This document shows, piece by piece, positions 43,351 through 52,643 of a stretch of DNA of 64,000 bases. Location of the stretch: positions 3,224,001 through 3,288,000 of the forward strand of contig AP025252.1 of assembly GCA_016865505.2 (NCBI GenBank), written 5' to 3'. Below the pieces are notes generated by a model that made no database searches, was not told the DNA's origin, and saw only the letters and a program-made list of their open reading frames with translations. Each line of letters begins with the position of its first letter. The first letter of the stretch is position 1. The translations under genes were made by a program, and so were the position numbers. The DNA comes from Bryobacterales bacterium F-183 (GTDB taxonomy: Bacteria > Acidobacteriota > Terriglobia > Bryobacterales > Bryobacteraceae).

Positions 43351-44646
43351 ATGAATGTGGCCCGATTGCTCCTGCAGATTGCAGTGATCCTTGCTGCCTG
43401 CCGAGTTCTGCACAGCGTTCTTCGGCGGATGGGGCAACCGCCGGTGATTGGTGAGATTGTTGCGGGATTGCTTTTGGGTCCATCGTTGCTTGGATGGCTG
43501 GCGCCGTCCTGGTATGCATCGCTGTTCGCTCCGGACAGCCTGCCACTGCTGAACAGTTTGAGTCAGGTTGGCCTTGTTCTCTTTATGTTTGTGGTGGGCC
43601 TTCGGCTGGATCTGCAGGAGGTTCGGGAATCACGGCACGTCGCCGGGCTTGCCGGGTTGCTCAGTATCATTGTTCCGTTCGTCGCCGGGTTGGGCCTGGC
43701 AAGGCCCTTGCATGCGCTAGTGCCGGAGGCTCCAGCGCTATTGTTTTCACTATTCCTGGCGGTTTCGATGAGCATCACCGCCTTTCCTGTGCTGGCGCGG
43801 ATCTTGACCGATCAAGGCCTAACGGGTACGCGATTGGGTCAAGTGGCCATCACATGCGCAGCCCTCAATGATTTGGTGGCCTGGACGCTTCTTGCTTGGA
43901 TCAGTGCGCTAGCGCAGTCCGGTGGCGAGGCTGCCTCAGTGATCAGCACTGTCGGTCTCTTAGTCGGCTATGGCGTGTTGATGATCTACGGCGTGCGCCC
44001 CGCATTTGCATGGCTGACACACCGCTTCCAGGCAGCCGGCGAACTTCCGGTGATTTTGGTGATGGCGTTTCTGTCCAGTTGGGCGACAGAGAAGATCGGC
44101 ATCCACGCACTGTTTGGAGCGTTCTTTGCCGGCGCGATACTGCCGCGCGGGAAAGATGACGCCAGCCGCAGGCGAGTTGACGAGGCTGCCGCAAAACTTG
44201 AGCCCATCACGATGGTCGTGCTGATCCCGTTGTTCTTCGCTTACACAGGGCTACGTACGAACCTATCGCTGATCGGAGGTTCGGAGGCGTGGGTCTACAC
44301 CTTGGCGATCATCGCAGTTGCCGTTGTTGGCAAAGTTGGCGGAGCCTTACTGGGCGGGACGATCCTTCGATTTGGCGTTCGGGACTCGCTGGCGTTGGGC
44401 GTCCTGCTGAACACCCGCGGTCTTGTCGAATTGATCGTACTCAACGTTGGGCTGGACCTGGGAATTCTCTCTCCATCGCTGTTCTCGATGATGGTGCTGA
44501 TGGCAGTAACAACCACACTGATGGCGGTGCCTGGATTGAAGATTGTTCTACGCATGCCCAGCCACACCGGACGCCCTGTGTTCGGAGTAGCTGGGCAGAT
44601 CTTTGGCCGACGGGAGTCCGCCGGCCAAAGCTCGAGTGGCTTCTAA
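43351..44646 (+). CDS. Kef/CPA2-type cation:proton antiporter
   Basis: 431 residues from ATG 43351, immediately before the first TM segment; ATG 43312 with AGAAAGA upstream is an alternative, giving 13 extra residues. The family signature GQPPVIGEIVAGLLLGPSLLG is present, followed by ~11 further TM helices including LFMFVVGLRLDL and the NDLVAW segment bearing the conserved acidic residue. There is no C-terminal TrkA-N domain. It exchanges K+ or Na+ for protons. It diverges from the DUF1549 operon over a 134-base gap. Membership of the biosynthetic cluster is not supported. Confidence 0.9.
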   Translation: MNVARLLLQIAVILAACRVLHSVLRRMGQPPVIGEIVAGLLLGPSLLGWLAPSWYASLFAPDSLPLLNSLSQVGLVLFMFVVGLRLDLQEVRESRHVAGLAGLLSIIVPFVAGLGLARPLHALVPEAPALLFSLFLAVSMSITAFPVLARILTDQGLTGTRLGQVAITCAALNDLVAWTLLAWISALAQSGGEAASVISTVGLLVGYGVLMIYGVRPAFAWLTHRFQAAGELPVILVMAFLSSWATEKIGIHALFGAFFAGAILPRGKDDASRRRVDEAAAKLEPITMVVLIPLFFAYTGLRTNLSLIGGSEAWVYTLAIIAVAVVGKVGGALLGGTILRFGVRDSLALGVLLNTRGLVELIVLNVGLDLGILSPSLFSMMVLMAVTTTLMAVPGLKIVLRMPSHTGRPVFGVAGQIFGRRESAGQSSSGF

Positions 44647-44650
44647 GCGG

Positions 44651-47593
44651 TCAGAAGATGAAGCGCAAGCCGAACTGCACCTGACGCGAAGTTCCGGACC
44701 CGATCGTACGCCCGTAGGTGTTAAAGATGCGTCCGAAGTTCGGCGTCCCAACCACTGTGTTCGGCGCCGCGAAGTTCGGACGATTCAGGATGTTGAAGAT
44801 CTCCGCGCGGAACTGAATGCTGGTCCGCTCGGTGATTCGCGTGTCCTTGATTGCCGACGCATCGATCTGGAAGAACTCAGGACCTGTGATCGGATTGCGG
44901 CCAGAGGTACCATACCGGCCGCGCGGGGCAACCGTGAACGCTGCCGGATTCAGCCAACCCTCGGGCGATGGATTCGCCGCATAGGGCGACACGCCAACGA
45001 CACGGTCAGGACGCTGGTTGGTGAGATTGTCACTCCCCGCCGAGTTGATGCCCTGGGTGACGTTCAGTGCGATGCCGGAACGCGCGATGCCGATGCCAGC
45101 AAGCTTCCAACCACCAAGCAAACGTGAGTTCTTCTTCCAGGGCAGGTCCCACAAGCCACTAAACGTTAGGTTGTGCCGGATGTCCGTAGCGCCAAGGCCG
45201 CGTTCGCAGGACAGACAGTTGAAGTCTTGAGGCTCCGCGGAGCCCATAGCCACATCGGGTACGTTGTCGATCGCCTTGGCGTACGTATAGTTGACGTTGG
45301 TGCTGAGGCTCGTGCCAAAGCGTCTGCGCAGGGCCAATTGCAGGCCGTGATAGACAGACTGCCCGTTGGCATAGTCGATGGTCACGCGCGAGTACTGCGG
45401 TAGAGGACGGCTACCCGTGGCGGGGTTGATCCAGTTGATGTTGTAGCCACGTCGCAGGTTGAGTCCACGATTGCCGACATATGCGGTTTCCAGGCCAAAC
45501 CCACCGGGCAGTTCGGAAAGGATCGTGAAGTTCCACTGCTGTGCGTAGATGTCGGGCTTGTCCCAATTGAAACCATTGGCCACTGGTGCCGGTGTTGTCC
45601 CCTGTGCGAGGAACGGCGTCAGCGGCCACGATAGTGTGGGCAACAACTGGCGGGACAACACCGCGTTGCCGGCTAGCGTATTCTGGGCCACCGCATTGCC
45701 GCCGCCCGGAGGATACTGCTGGTAGAAGATCCCATAGCCGGTACGGACGGAGATCCGGCGAAGAGGGCTCCACGCGATACCGATGCGGGGACCAAAGTTG
45801 TTGCGGTCCATGCGGTACCACTGGGCACCGGGCGCGCCAAGGGCCATTGTGCGTACATCAAAGGCCTGCAGGCGGTCCTGTGCGTCGTGATTTGGCGTGG
45901 TGATGTCGTATCGCAGGCCAAGGTCGACGGTGAGCTTTGGCGCAAGCTGCCAGGTGTCCTGGATGAAGAATCCACCGTGCGTTTGGCGAATGCCGTTGCC
46001 AAAGGTTCCGGCAGTTAGGGTCGCTTGCGCCATGCGGTTGTTGATGAAGTCGGCAAGCGACGTGTAGTTGATTGCCACGACGGACGTAGTCCAGGAGTTC
46101 ACACGCGCACGCCAGACGGTAGCGCCGGCCTTGATGGTGTGGCCGCCGCGGACATGGGTGACGGTGCCCCCGTACTGGAACACAGTCGAGTTCGAAAGGT
46201 TGAAACGGCGCGACCCGGGGACCACGGTGAGTCCGGTGATGGTCACCTGCGGATAGGGAGTCTCGGACGAGCCTTCGGTCATGGTCCGCTGCATACCGGC
46301 CGTGAATTCCGCAAGCGTACGTTCGGAGATCGTGCGCTGATAGTTCAGCACCGCGTTGCGGCTCTTGGACGGCACGAACTGAAAATCGGTGGCTCCGAGC
46401 GCGGTGGGGAGGATCGAGAAGAGGGGCCCGTCCACGAGCGCGTTGTTCATGTTCAAGCGGCCGAAGAAGCGATTCCTGTCGTTGAAGTTGTGATCGAGAC
46501 GTGCGCTGGCCGTATCTTCATCGATGATGAGACTTTGGAATCGCGAGTAGTTGTCCACCAGGGCGTTTGCTGTCGGCGATTGGCCGGCAGGGAAGTTTTC
46601 CAGCAAAAACGCAAGATCTGGTGCGTTGCGGATGGCTTGTTCGCGCATCGACGCCGAAGGTACAGTACCCGTGCCGCGTACCCCCTGGCGTTGACGCGAC
46701 AACTCGCCGTTGACGAAGAAGAAGGTCTTGTTCTTCCAGATCGGACCGCCGATGTTACCGCCGAAGTTGTTGTAGCGGAATGCGTCCTTTGGCTGGTTCA
46801 CCGTGTTGAAGAAGTTGCGGGCATCGAGAGCGGAATTACGGAAAAACTCAAACGCACTGCCGTGGAATTCATTCGTGCCGGATCGCGTGGCGACGGTGAT
46901 CACCGAGCCTGCCGCGCGCCCATACTCCGCACGATAGTTAGAGGTCTGAACGCGAAATTCGGCCATCGTATCGAGTGAACCGGTCAGCAAGCGAGCACCG
47001 CGGCTGAAGCCGTCCGCGACGGTTGGTTGATCGCCACGGGATGCGTCGACGCCGTCCAAAGTGAAGTTGTTGTGTTGCGGGTGGAGGCCGTTGAACGAGA
47101 GGTCGGAGAGGGTCGAAGATCGCGACACCGCACCGGGGGCGAGAAGCGTGAACCGGGCGTAGTCGCGTCCATTGATGGGGAGTTCTGTGAGTGTCTTGCC
47201 GCCGACCAGAACACCGGCCGACTGCTGTGGCGTGACGGCCTGTAACTCACCGCGTACCTCCACTCGCTCGGTAACGCCTGCTACCTGCAACTGCACGTCG
47301 AGCGAGACGGCGCCGGCCACGGTGAGAGTAATGCCGTCCACTTGCGTACGCGCAAAGCCGGGCGCGCTAGCGGTGAGCGTGTACGTGCCGATGGGAAGGT
47401 CCGGCACGGAATAGCGGCCGGCGGAGTCTGCCTTTGCGGTTCGCTTCAGGCCTGTTGCGGTGTTCTCCAGGGTGACATCCGCACCGGGGGTGGCGGCACG
47501 ATTGGGGTCCAGGACGAGGCCTGCAATTCGGCCACTGCTCTGCGCGAACACGAACGAGGCTGCAAGGAGAAAAGTTGCTGTTATTGTGCGCAT
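44651..47593 (-). CDS. Oar-like TonB-dependent outer-membrane protein
   Basis: 980 residues from ATG 47593, which starts a clear signal peptide (TATFLLAASFVFA); the open frame continues upstream only within the preceding gene. An N-terminal CarboxypepD-regulatory-like domain (~22-110: GRIAGLVLDPNRAATPGADV ... GRYSVPDLPIGTYTLTA) is followed by a plug (LPINGRDYARFTLLAPG, FTLDGVDASRGDQ) and an OmpA/Oar-type barrel with strands such as KLTVDLGLRYD, and it terminates in aromatic FGLRFIF. This architecture is very common in Acidobacteria, for uptake of large or unknown substrates. It overlaps the PQQ/SUMF1 gene by 13 bases. Confidence 0.93.
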   Translation of the reverse strand: MRTITATFLLAASFVFAQSSGRIAGLVLDPNRAATPGADVTLENTATGLKRTAKADSAGRYSVPDLPIGTYTLTASAPGFARTQVDGITLTVAGAVSLDVQLQVAGVTERVEVRGELQAVTPQQSAGVLVGGKTLTELPINGRDYARFTLLAPGAVSRSSTLSDLSFNGLHPQHNNFTLDGVDASRGDQPTVADGFSRGARLLTGSLDTMAEFRVQTSNYRAEYGRAAGSVITVATRSGTNEFHGSAFEFFRNSALDARNFFNTVNQPKDAFRYNNFGGNIGGPIWKNKTFFFVNGELSRQRQGVRGTGTVPSASMREQAIRNAPDLAFLLENFPAGQSPTANALVDNYSRFQSLIIDEDTASARLDHNFNDRNRFFGRLNMNNALVDGPLFSILPTALGATDFQFVPSKSRNAVLNYQRTISERTLAEFTAGMQRTMTEGSSETPYPQVTITGLTVVPGSRRFNLSNSTVFQYGGTVTHVRGGHTIKAGATVWRARVNSWTTSVVAINYTSLADFINNRMAQATLTAGTFGNGIRQTHGGFFIQDTWQLAPKLTVDLGLRYDITTPNHDAQDRLQAFDVRTMALGAPGAQWYRMDRNNFGPRIGIAWSPLRRISVRTGYGIFYQQYPPGGGNAVAQNTLAGNAVLSRQLLPTLSWPLTPFLAQGTTPAPVANGFNWDKPDIYAQQWNFTILSELPGGFGLETAYVGNRGLNLRRGYNINWINPATGSRPLPQYSRVTIDYANGQSVYHGLQLALRRRFGTSLSTNVNYTYAKAIDNVPDVAMGSAEPQDFNCLSCERGLGATDIRHNLTFSGLWDLPWKKNSRLLGGWKLAGIGIARSGIALNVTQGINSAGSDNLTNQRPDRVVGVSPYAANPSPEGWLNPAAFTVAPRGRYGTSGRNPITGPEFFQIDASAIKDTRITERTSIQFRAEIFNILNRPNFAAPNTVVGTPNFGRIFNTYGRTIGSGTSRQVQFGLRFIF

Positions 47594-49692
47594 CGGAATC
47601 CTGTAAAGTCGTTGCTTGCGTCGATGCTGAGCTTGAGCCGGGTGGATACGCGAAGGGACGACGGCGGGAAGTTCCACGCACCGCCCCGTGCCACGCGCTT
47701 TTCGCCATCTGCCGCGCCTTTGGGGTCGACGACATCGGTTGCGATGTAGAGATCGTGCCAGTCAGAGGTCCATTCGGCGACGTTGCCGATCATGTCGAAC
47801 AAGCCGAAGGCATTTGCTTTCTTCGAAGCGACGCTTCGAGGACGATTGCCATTTTTGGCCAGAGTTGGCATGAACGCGCCGCGCTGCTCACGCGCCAGTT
47901 TGGTGGTGTCGAGAGCATCGGTACCGCTGTTGTCGCCGTACCAGCCGATGTCGGCGAGAGGGCTGTAGCGGCTGGCGGAAGATCCTGCACGGGCTGCGTA
48001 CTCCCACTCCGCTTCGGTTGGCAGGCGGCCCCCAGACCAGCGGCAGTATGCCTGTGCATCGCTGCGGCTGACGCGAACCATCGGTTGCGACTCGTCGATC
48101 CACCCGGGGTTCAGCTTGGTGGTGAAAAGCGCGGGCTCTTCGGGTAACTTGCGGTTGGTGGCGGCTGCGAACTTTTTGAATGCGCCCACCGTCACTTCTG
48201 TCTGAGACAGCCAAAAGCCGCGGCTCAGCGTTACTTTGTGCGAGGGCTTCTCATCTTTTTCACATTCCGCATCGTCGGCGGAACAACCCATTTGGAAGTT
48301 GCCGGCGGGGATCCACACCACCTTCAACCCATCTGCGGTATTGACGCGAGTCTCGCCTGCCTTGGTTCCTGGGGCTGGTGGCGGTAACGGCGGTGGCTCC
48401 GCTCCCGCAGAAGCGACAGGTGACGCAGGCGCGCGATTCTTGGAAAGCTCTGGTGTTGGATCCTTCTGTCCAAGGTCCTTTACCTTCCAGAGCGACGTAC
48501 CAGTGCGGATAAGAAGGCCATCGGCGAGCGGTGCAGCGGCGTACACTGTCGCGTCTGCGTCGAGATGGTTTTCTGCGATCTTCTCCATCGTGTCGGCGTC
48601 CTTGAAGATGTAGGTGGAGCCATCGCCGGTGAAGAAGTACACACGGCCGTTGGAATGCAGCGCGGACGCCCAAGTGGTGGATGCAAGACGTGTGGACCAC
48701 AGGTCCTTGCCCGTAGCCAGGTCGACGGCGAACAGCGCGCCGACTGCGTTTACGAAGTATGCTCGCTTGGCGGTGAGCAGCGGCGAGCTATAGGCATTGG
48801 TCGCGGCTTTGGCGGTCCACAGTGATTGTTTGGGATTGTCGAGATGGAAGGCCCACGAACCGCCCTTAGAGTTGGACGGGACAACCACGGTCTCACCATA
48901 CGCAGACAGAGAAGGGATGGCGCTTTCGCGGCCGAACTCGCGCAGATCCTCCCAGAGCAGCTTGCCATTTTCGGGATCGTAGCCGGCGACGCCGCCCTTG
49001 CGCTGCAGCAGTAACACCGGTTTTGCAGACGACTTCTGCGTCACCACCAGCGGTGTGTTCCAGCCACCTTCGGCCGGAAAATCGGCCTTCCACTTGGTTG
49101 CGCCGTCCTTCTTTGCGATCGACACGAGGTAGGACGGGCCGACGTGATTGACGAACGCAAAAAGCGTATTGCCGCTTTGGCGTAAGGAACTCCCAAAGTC
49201 ATGCCCGTTCTGGATTACGCCGTACTCTTCGTTGAAGTTCTTTTTCCAAAGCACTCCGCCATCATGATCGAGCGCGATGAGGTCGCCACTGTCGAACATC
49301 GCGTACAGGCCGCGTTCATCGAGTGCAGGCGTTGGTGCGGCTCGCGCCACGCGGTCGCCTACTTCCTGTGGACGCGATGACGGAAAGGACTTCTTCCAGA
49401 TCTCTTTACCTGTGCTGGCGTCGAGCGACACGATGAGCAGCGTTTCTTTCTTCTTGCCGTCGATGGCGGTGAAGAAGATACGTCCACCGGCTGAGACCGG
49501 CGTCGATTGCCCAAAACCTGGGGTTTTGATCTTCCAAGCGATGTTGTGACGGTCCGACCAGGACAGTGGTAGGTCAATCTGCGTGTGGGAGTCGCCAGTT
49601 CCGCGGAAGCCTCCCCACATATGATTGGGCTCTGCGGCTGCGGCAACGAGGGCGGCTGAAAATGCGATGCAGAGGGAGAACGGCATATCCAC
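47581..49692 (-). CDS. PQQ-like beta-propeller fused to SUMF1-type domain
   Basis: 703 residues with a signal peptide (SLCIAFSAALVAAAAE). Residues ~30-410 form a PQQ/BamB-like propeller with repeats such as VSLDASTGKEIWKKSF, GYDPENGKLLWEDL and AVDLATGKDLWSTRL. A Pro-rich linker (~425-455) leads to a formylglycine-generating-enzyme-like domain (~460-703): VVWIPAGNFQMGC, SRGFWLSQTEVTVGAFKKF, GGRLPTEAEWEYAARAG, GNVAEWTSDW and ARGGAWNF. The active-site Cys pair of true FGE after 'RGG' is missing (NFPPSSLR instead), so it is probably a non-catalytic or binding SUMF1 domain. It is cotranscribed with the downstream TonB receptor and exported. Start may be 49692 or 49686. Confidence 0.88.
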   Translation of the reverse strand: MDMPFSLCIAFSAALVAAAAEPNHMWGGFRGTGDSHTQIDLPLSWSDRHNIAWKIKTPGFGQSTPVSAGGRIFFTAIDGKKKETLLIVSLDASTGKEIWKKSFPSSRPQEVGDRVARAAPTPALDERGLYAMFDSGDLIALDHDGGVLWKKNFNEEYGVIQNGHDFGSSLRQSGNTLFAFVNHVGPSYLVSIAKKDGATKWKADFPAEGGWNTPLVVTQKSSAKPVLLLQRKGGVAGYDPENGKLLWEDLREFGRESAIPSLSAYGETVVVPSNSKGGSWAFHLDNPKQSLWTAKAATNAYSSPLLTAKRAYFVNAVGALFAVDLATGKDLWSTRLASTTWASALHSNGRVYFFTGDGSTYIFKDADTMEKIAENHLDADATVYAAAPLADGLLIRTGTSLWKVKDLGQKDPTPELSKNRAPASPVASAGAEPPPLPPPAPGTKAGETRVNTADGLKVVWIPAGNFQMGCSADDAECEKDEKPSHKVTLSRGFWLSQTEVTVGAFKKFAAATNRKLPEEPALFTTKLNPGWIDESQPMVRVSRSDAQAYCRWSGGRLPTEAEWEYAARAGSSASRYSPLADIGWYGDNSGTDALDTTKLAREQRGAFMPTLAKNGNRPRSVASKKANAFGLFDMIGNVAEWTSDWHDLYIATDVVDPKGAADGEKRVARGGAWNFPPSSLRVSTRLKLSIDASNDFTGFRCAQ

Positions 49693-49859
49693 TAGCCGAC
49701 CATGGGATCGGCCAAGTGACTATGAAATGAGCGCCATCGGACAGCTTTTTCAGATGAGCGGGATATGAGGGCCGGCGAGCGGACTTATATCAGACGAATC
49801 GTGCAAGAACACTGCTTATGACTCTTGCTATATGCGGGATTGATAAAGCCGAAGTGAGG

Positions 49860-51269
49860 TTATGGATACACCGTGATAATCACCCGTTGATAGCGGGTAA
49901 GACGCGGTGTGCCGTGGTCCGTAACACCCAGAATGATGTGCATTGTTTCCGGCTTCTTCACGGCCGGCGCCACGAACCACGCGTCGCGCTGATCGGCACC
50001 TTCAATCGTTAAGGGTGCTCCGGTTCGCGCAGTGGCCAAGGCAAGCGTGCCGGGCTCCCCATAGTAAAACCAGGAGTACGACAGCGCGTTGCCATCCGGG
50101 TCACGGCTGCCTTCTGCACTGAGTTGGACACGCGCGCCAGACTTTGCGTCCAATCGCGAAGCATGCTTGAGCGCGGCTACCGGAGGATGATTGGCTTTGT
50201 CTTTCGGCTGTACAGTCCAATCCATGCGCGCCGCGAAGTCGTTTTGGTACGCCGAACGCCAACGCCAGATCGTGACTTTGTTGCCGGTATGCCATGCACG
50301 GTCGGCACCCAGTGCTTCATCGTCGGCATCCGCCCAGAACGGGCGCGTCTCTGGTTCCTGTAGCCACTTCTGCATGCGTGGCGTGTAGAACTCGTAGCGG
50401 CCGCCCCAACTGCCCCAGTCCGGATGTTCGGGCTCGCCTAAGCCATTGCGGATCAGGTAGAGAAAGCTGGGCGTATCGCCTTCCATCAGGAACTTGGTGA
50501 CAGGGTACAGCGCGCCCAGCGGACCTTTGGCACGAACATGCGCATCGAGCCAGGGGTTGTCGACGATTGCGAAGTCACCACCGGCGAAACGGCCGTGAAA
50601 GTGGTCTCCGCTGATGCCACTCCATGTTGCACGATGGTACGCGCCACCAGCGTGAATGCCCGGGCTCGCAATGTAGAACAGGGCAGGGAAGGTCTTCCGA
50701 ATCCAGGGTCCGCTATCGTCTTGATCGGAGATGGTGTAGACACGGAGACGCGATACAAAGCGATCCAGGGCTTCGGGGGAACGTGTTGCCCGCACCTTGT
50801 ATAGGGCTTGCGCCAGGCAGTTGGGGCCGCCCCAAACGAGTACCCAGACTGGTCGCGGATCGTCGCGATCCACCGCTTGAATGATGGCTTCCGAGCCCGG
50901 CGAATCCATGTTGTCGCCAACGGCAGACATGCCGAAATCGGCCCGACCTTCGCGGATACGATCCAGTAGAAACCGTGCAGTGGGGTAACCCGGTTCATGC
51001 AGCGACAGGTTTGCGTGAACCTTGCCGTAGGCTTCCACCACCTCGCGAATCTTTTCCGCGGCTACGCGCTTCTTCTGGTGAACCGAGGTGGTGGCAACCA
51101 GCGCTTCGATGTCCCACTGATTCGCGTACGTCAGAAAGCGGATCATCGACTGCGTGTCGTCCGGCTCATTCTCGATGTCGGTGAGCACGATCACGCGCAG
51201 CTTTTGCATGGGTTCTGCCGCGAAGGTCATCGCGCCGAACAAGCAGAGTGCGACGAGTAACGATTTCAT
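49860..51269 (-). CDS. DUF1593 nucleoside-hydrolase-like protein with C-terminal Ig-like domain
   Basis: 469 residues from ATG 51269, chosen for the signal peptide ([14 protein letters not shown]) and a GGAG ribosome-binding site; the open frame continues upstream inside the neighbouring gene. The DUF1593 domain (~25-330) shows [20 protein letters not shown], an acidic metal cluster like that of nucleoside hydrolases, then [13 protein letters not shown] and [15 protein letters not shown]. The C-terminal ~100 residues ([21 protein letters not shown] ... [20 protein letters not shown]) are the Sde182-type Ig-like module. Secreted, probably acting on glycosides. The ATG overlaps the upstream paralogue by four bases. 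Confidence 0.9.
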   Translation of the reverse strand: MKSLLVALCLFGAMTFAAEPMQKLRVIVLTDIENEPDDTQSMIRFLTYANQWDIEALVATTSVHQKKRVAAEKIREVVEAYGKVHANLSLHEPGYPTARFLLDRIREGRADFGMSAVGDNMDSPGSEAIIQAVDRDDPRPVWVLVWGGPNCLAQALYKVRATRSPEALDRFVSRLRVYTISDQDDSGPWIRKTFPALFYIASPGIHAGGAYHRATWSGISGDHFHGRFAGGDFAIVDNPWLDAHVRAKGPLGALYPVTKFLMEGDTPSFLYLIRNGLGEPEHPDWGSWGGRYEFYTPRMQKWLQEPETRPFWADADDEALGADRAWHTGNKVTIWRWRSAYQNDFAARMDWTVQPKDKANHPPVAALKHASRLDAKSGARVQLSAEGSRDPDGNALSYSWFYYGEPGTLALATARTGAPLTIEGADQRDAWFVAPAVKKPETMHIILGVTDHGTPRLTRYQRVIITVYP

Positions 51270-52552
51270 GATTTGGCTCCAGGAGGCAGGCAGCGGTCCA
51301 TGCGCCGTGCAAAGTCCGTGAGAAAGTCGACACGCCATCGGCTCACGGTTCGGGCTCCGGCGTGGATGCCCTCGGCATGCTCCGGGCTCTGATCGTCCGT
51401 CCACCAGTTCGGGTGAGTCTCTGCGATTTGGCCGACTCGATCCGACGGAGGCGGCACTGCTGTGAACTTGCCCGATGCGCCCTGCAGTTCGGCACAGTCG
51501 CTTTCGATCCGATATGTCCAGAGTTTCGCATCGCGCGGAGAGAAGCGGAAGCGAAGAAGCTTGCCGTCGAAGGCTACGCCCGAGGGTACGCGATTGTCGA
51601 GCCACGCACGCGCAGTGTTGCTGGGAGTGAAGCTAGGCGGTGCCGGTATGGCGATCTCAACCACACCGAATTGTTCAACTGTGTCGGCCTCGGTGGTATG
51701 GCGGGTGAAGGTCGCTTTGCGGCCACTCCAGACACGCACGAACTTACCTCCCCAACCGGGCTGAGAAGGATCTTCCGGCGAGCCATACAGCAAGTGCGCA
51801 ACAGACGGCGTATCACCCATTTTGATAACGCCTCGCAGGTGTGTGGCGAAGTACTTTCCCAGGTTGCCGTGTCCCGCAATGTGCTCTTTGACGAAGGACT
51901 CATTGCCCCATCCGCTGTCCTGCCGACCGCCGACGAACCAGCCACGGTAGGTGGAGTTCGCTTCTATCATCCAAAGCTTCGGGTGGTTGCGCTCGATGTA
52001 TTCGAAGGCGTCGATGCTCCACATCTTGTTGGGGCCACCAATAAAGTACACGCGCAGCTTGGGCAGTATGTTCGGCGCGTCATGCAGCGCCTGCGCGAGG
52101 TCCTCAATTCCGCCCCACACCAGCACGTGTAACGGGCGCGGGTCCTGCCTTCTGGCGCATTGCACGATCCAGCGCGAGCCGTCTGTCGCTGTGCCGGCAC
52201 CCGCAGCGCCAGGGCTATCCAGCGCGCCCTGCTTCGTGATGGCTCGAAGCTGATCAGGCTGCGGATAGAGCGGGGAATGACTGCGCAACAAAGGGAAGTC
52301 CCGCTCGTACTCGGCGATCACCTCCAGGATGTGGTGTGCGCGGCCAGGACCGAAGGGCGAGGAAACAAGCCCTTCTAACTCCAGCGCATCCGCACAGAGC
52401 AGTAGGTGAACCATGGACTGAAAATCGTCCGGGTCCGTACCGCCAATGTCGGTGGAGACGAGTACCCGGGGATGTTGCCGTGATGCCGGGACCTGCGCAC
52501 CAAGGAGCAGTGGGACGGCATGAATCAGGGTCCGGCGGGAAACGATGGACAA
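51266..52552 (-). CDS. DUF1593 nucleoside-hydrolase-like protein (paralogue)
   Basis: 428 residues. The N-terminal leader [18 protein letters not shown] is Tat/Sec-like. The domain matches its neighbour: [73 protein letters not shown]. The Sde182-type C-terminal Ig module is absent; instead there is a different ~100-residue tail. Sequence between the two differs greatly outside the motifs, so the duplication is old. It is the first gene of a two-gene operon, divergent from the TonB receptor gene at 52644. Confidence 0.88.
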   Translation of the reverse strand: MSIVSRRTLIHAVPLLLGAQVPASRQHPRVLVSTDIGGTDPDDFQSMVHLLLCADALELEGLVSSPFGPGRAHHILEVIAEYERDFPLLRSHSPLYPQPDQLRAITKQGALDSPGAAGAGTATDGSRWIVQCARRQDPRPLHVLVWGGIEDLAQALHDAPNILPKLRVYFIGGPNKMWSIDAFEYIERNHPKLWMIEANSTYRGWFVGGRQDSGWGNESFVKEHIAGHGNLGKYFATHLRGVIKMGDTPSVAHLLYGSPEDPSQPGWGGKFVRVWSGRKATFTRHTTEADTVEQFGVVEIAIPAPPSFTPSNTARAWLDNRVPSGVAFDGKLLRFRFSPRDAKLWTYRIESDCAELQGASGKFTAVPPPSDRVGQIAETHPNWWTDDQSPEHAEGIHAGARTVSRWRVDFLTDFARRMDRCLPPGAKS

Positions 52553-52643
52553 GGGTAAATCATATCGCTTCCTCGGACGGATCGACCAGTTGCGCTCACA
52601 CCGGTCTCAAGGTAGCCGATAAGCCCCAGGTGTGGTGTTGTCT

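Noticed and set aside
48000-48330. Functional formylglycine-generating enzyme call for the SUMF1 domain
   Set aside because: The catalytic cysteines are missing and no type I sulfatase gene with a CxPxR motif was seen nearby.
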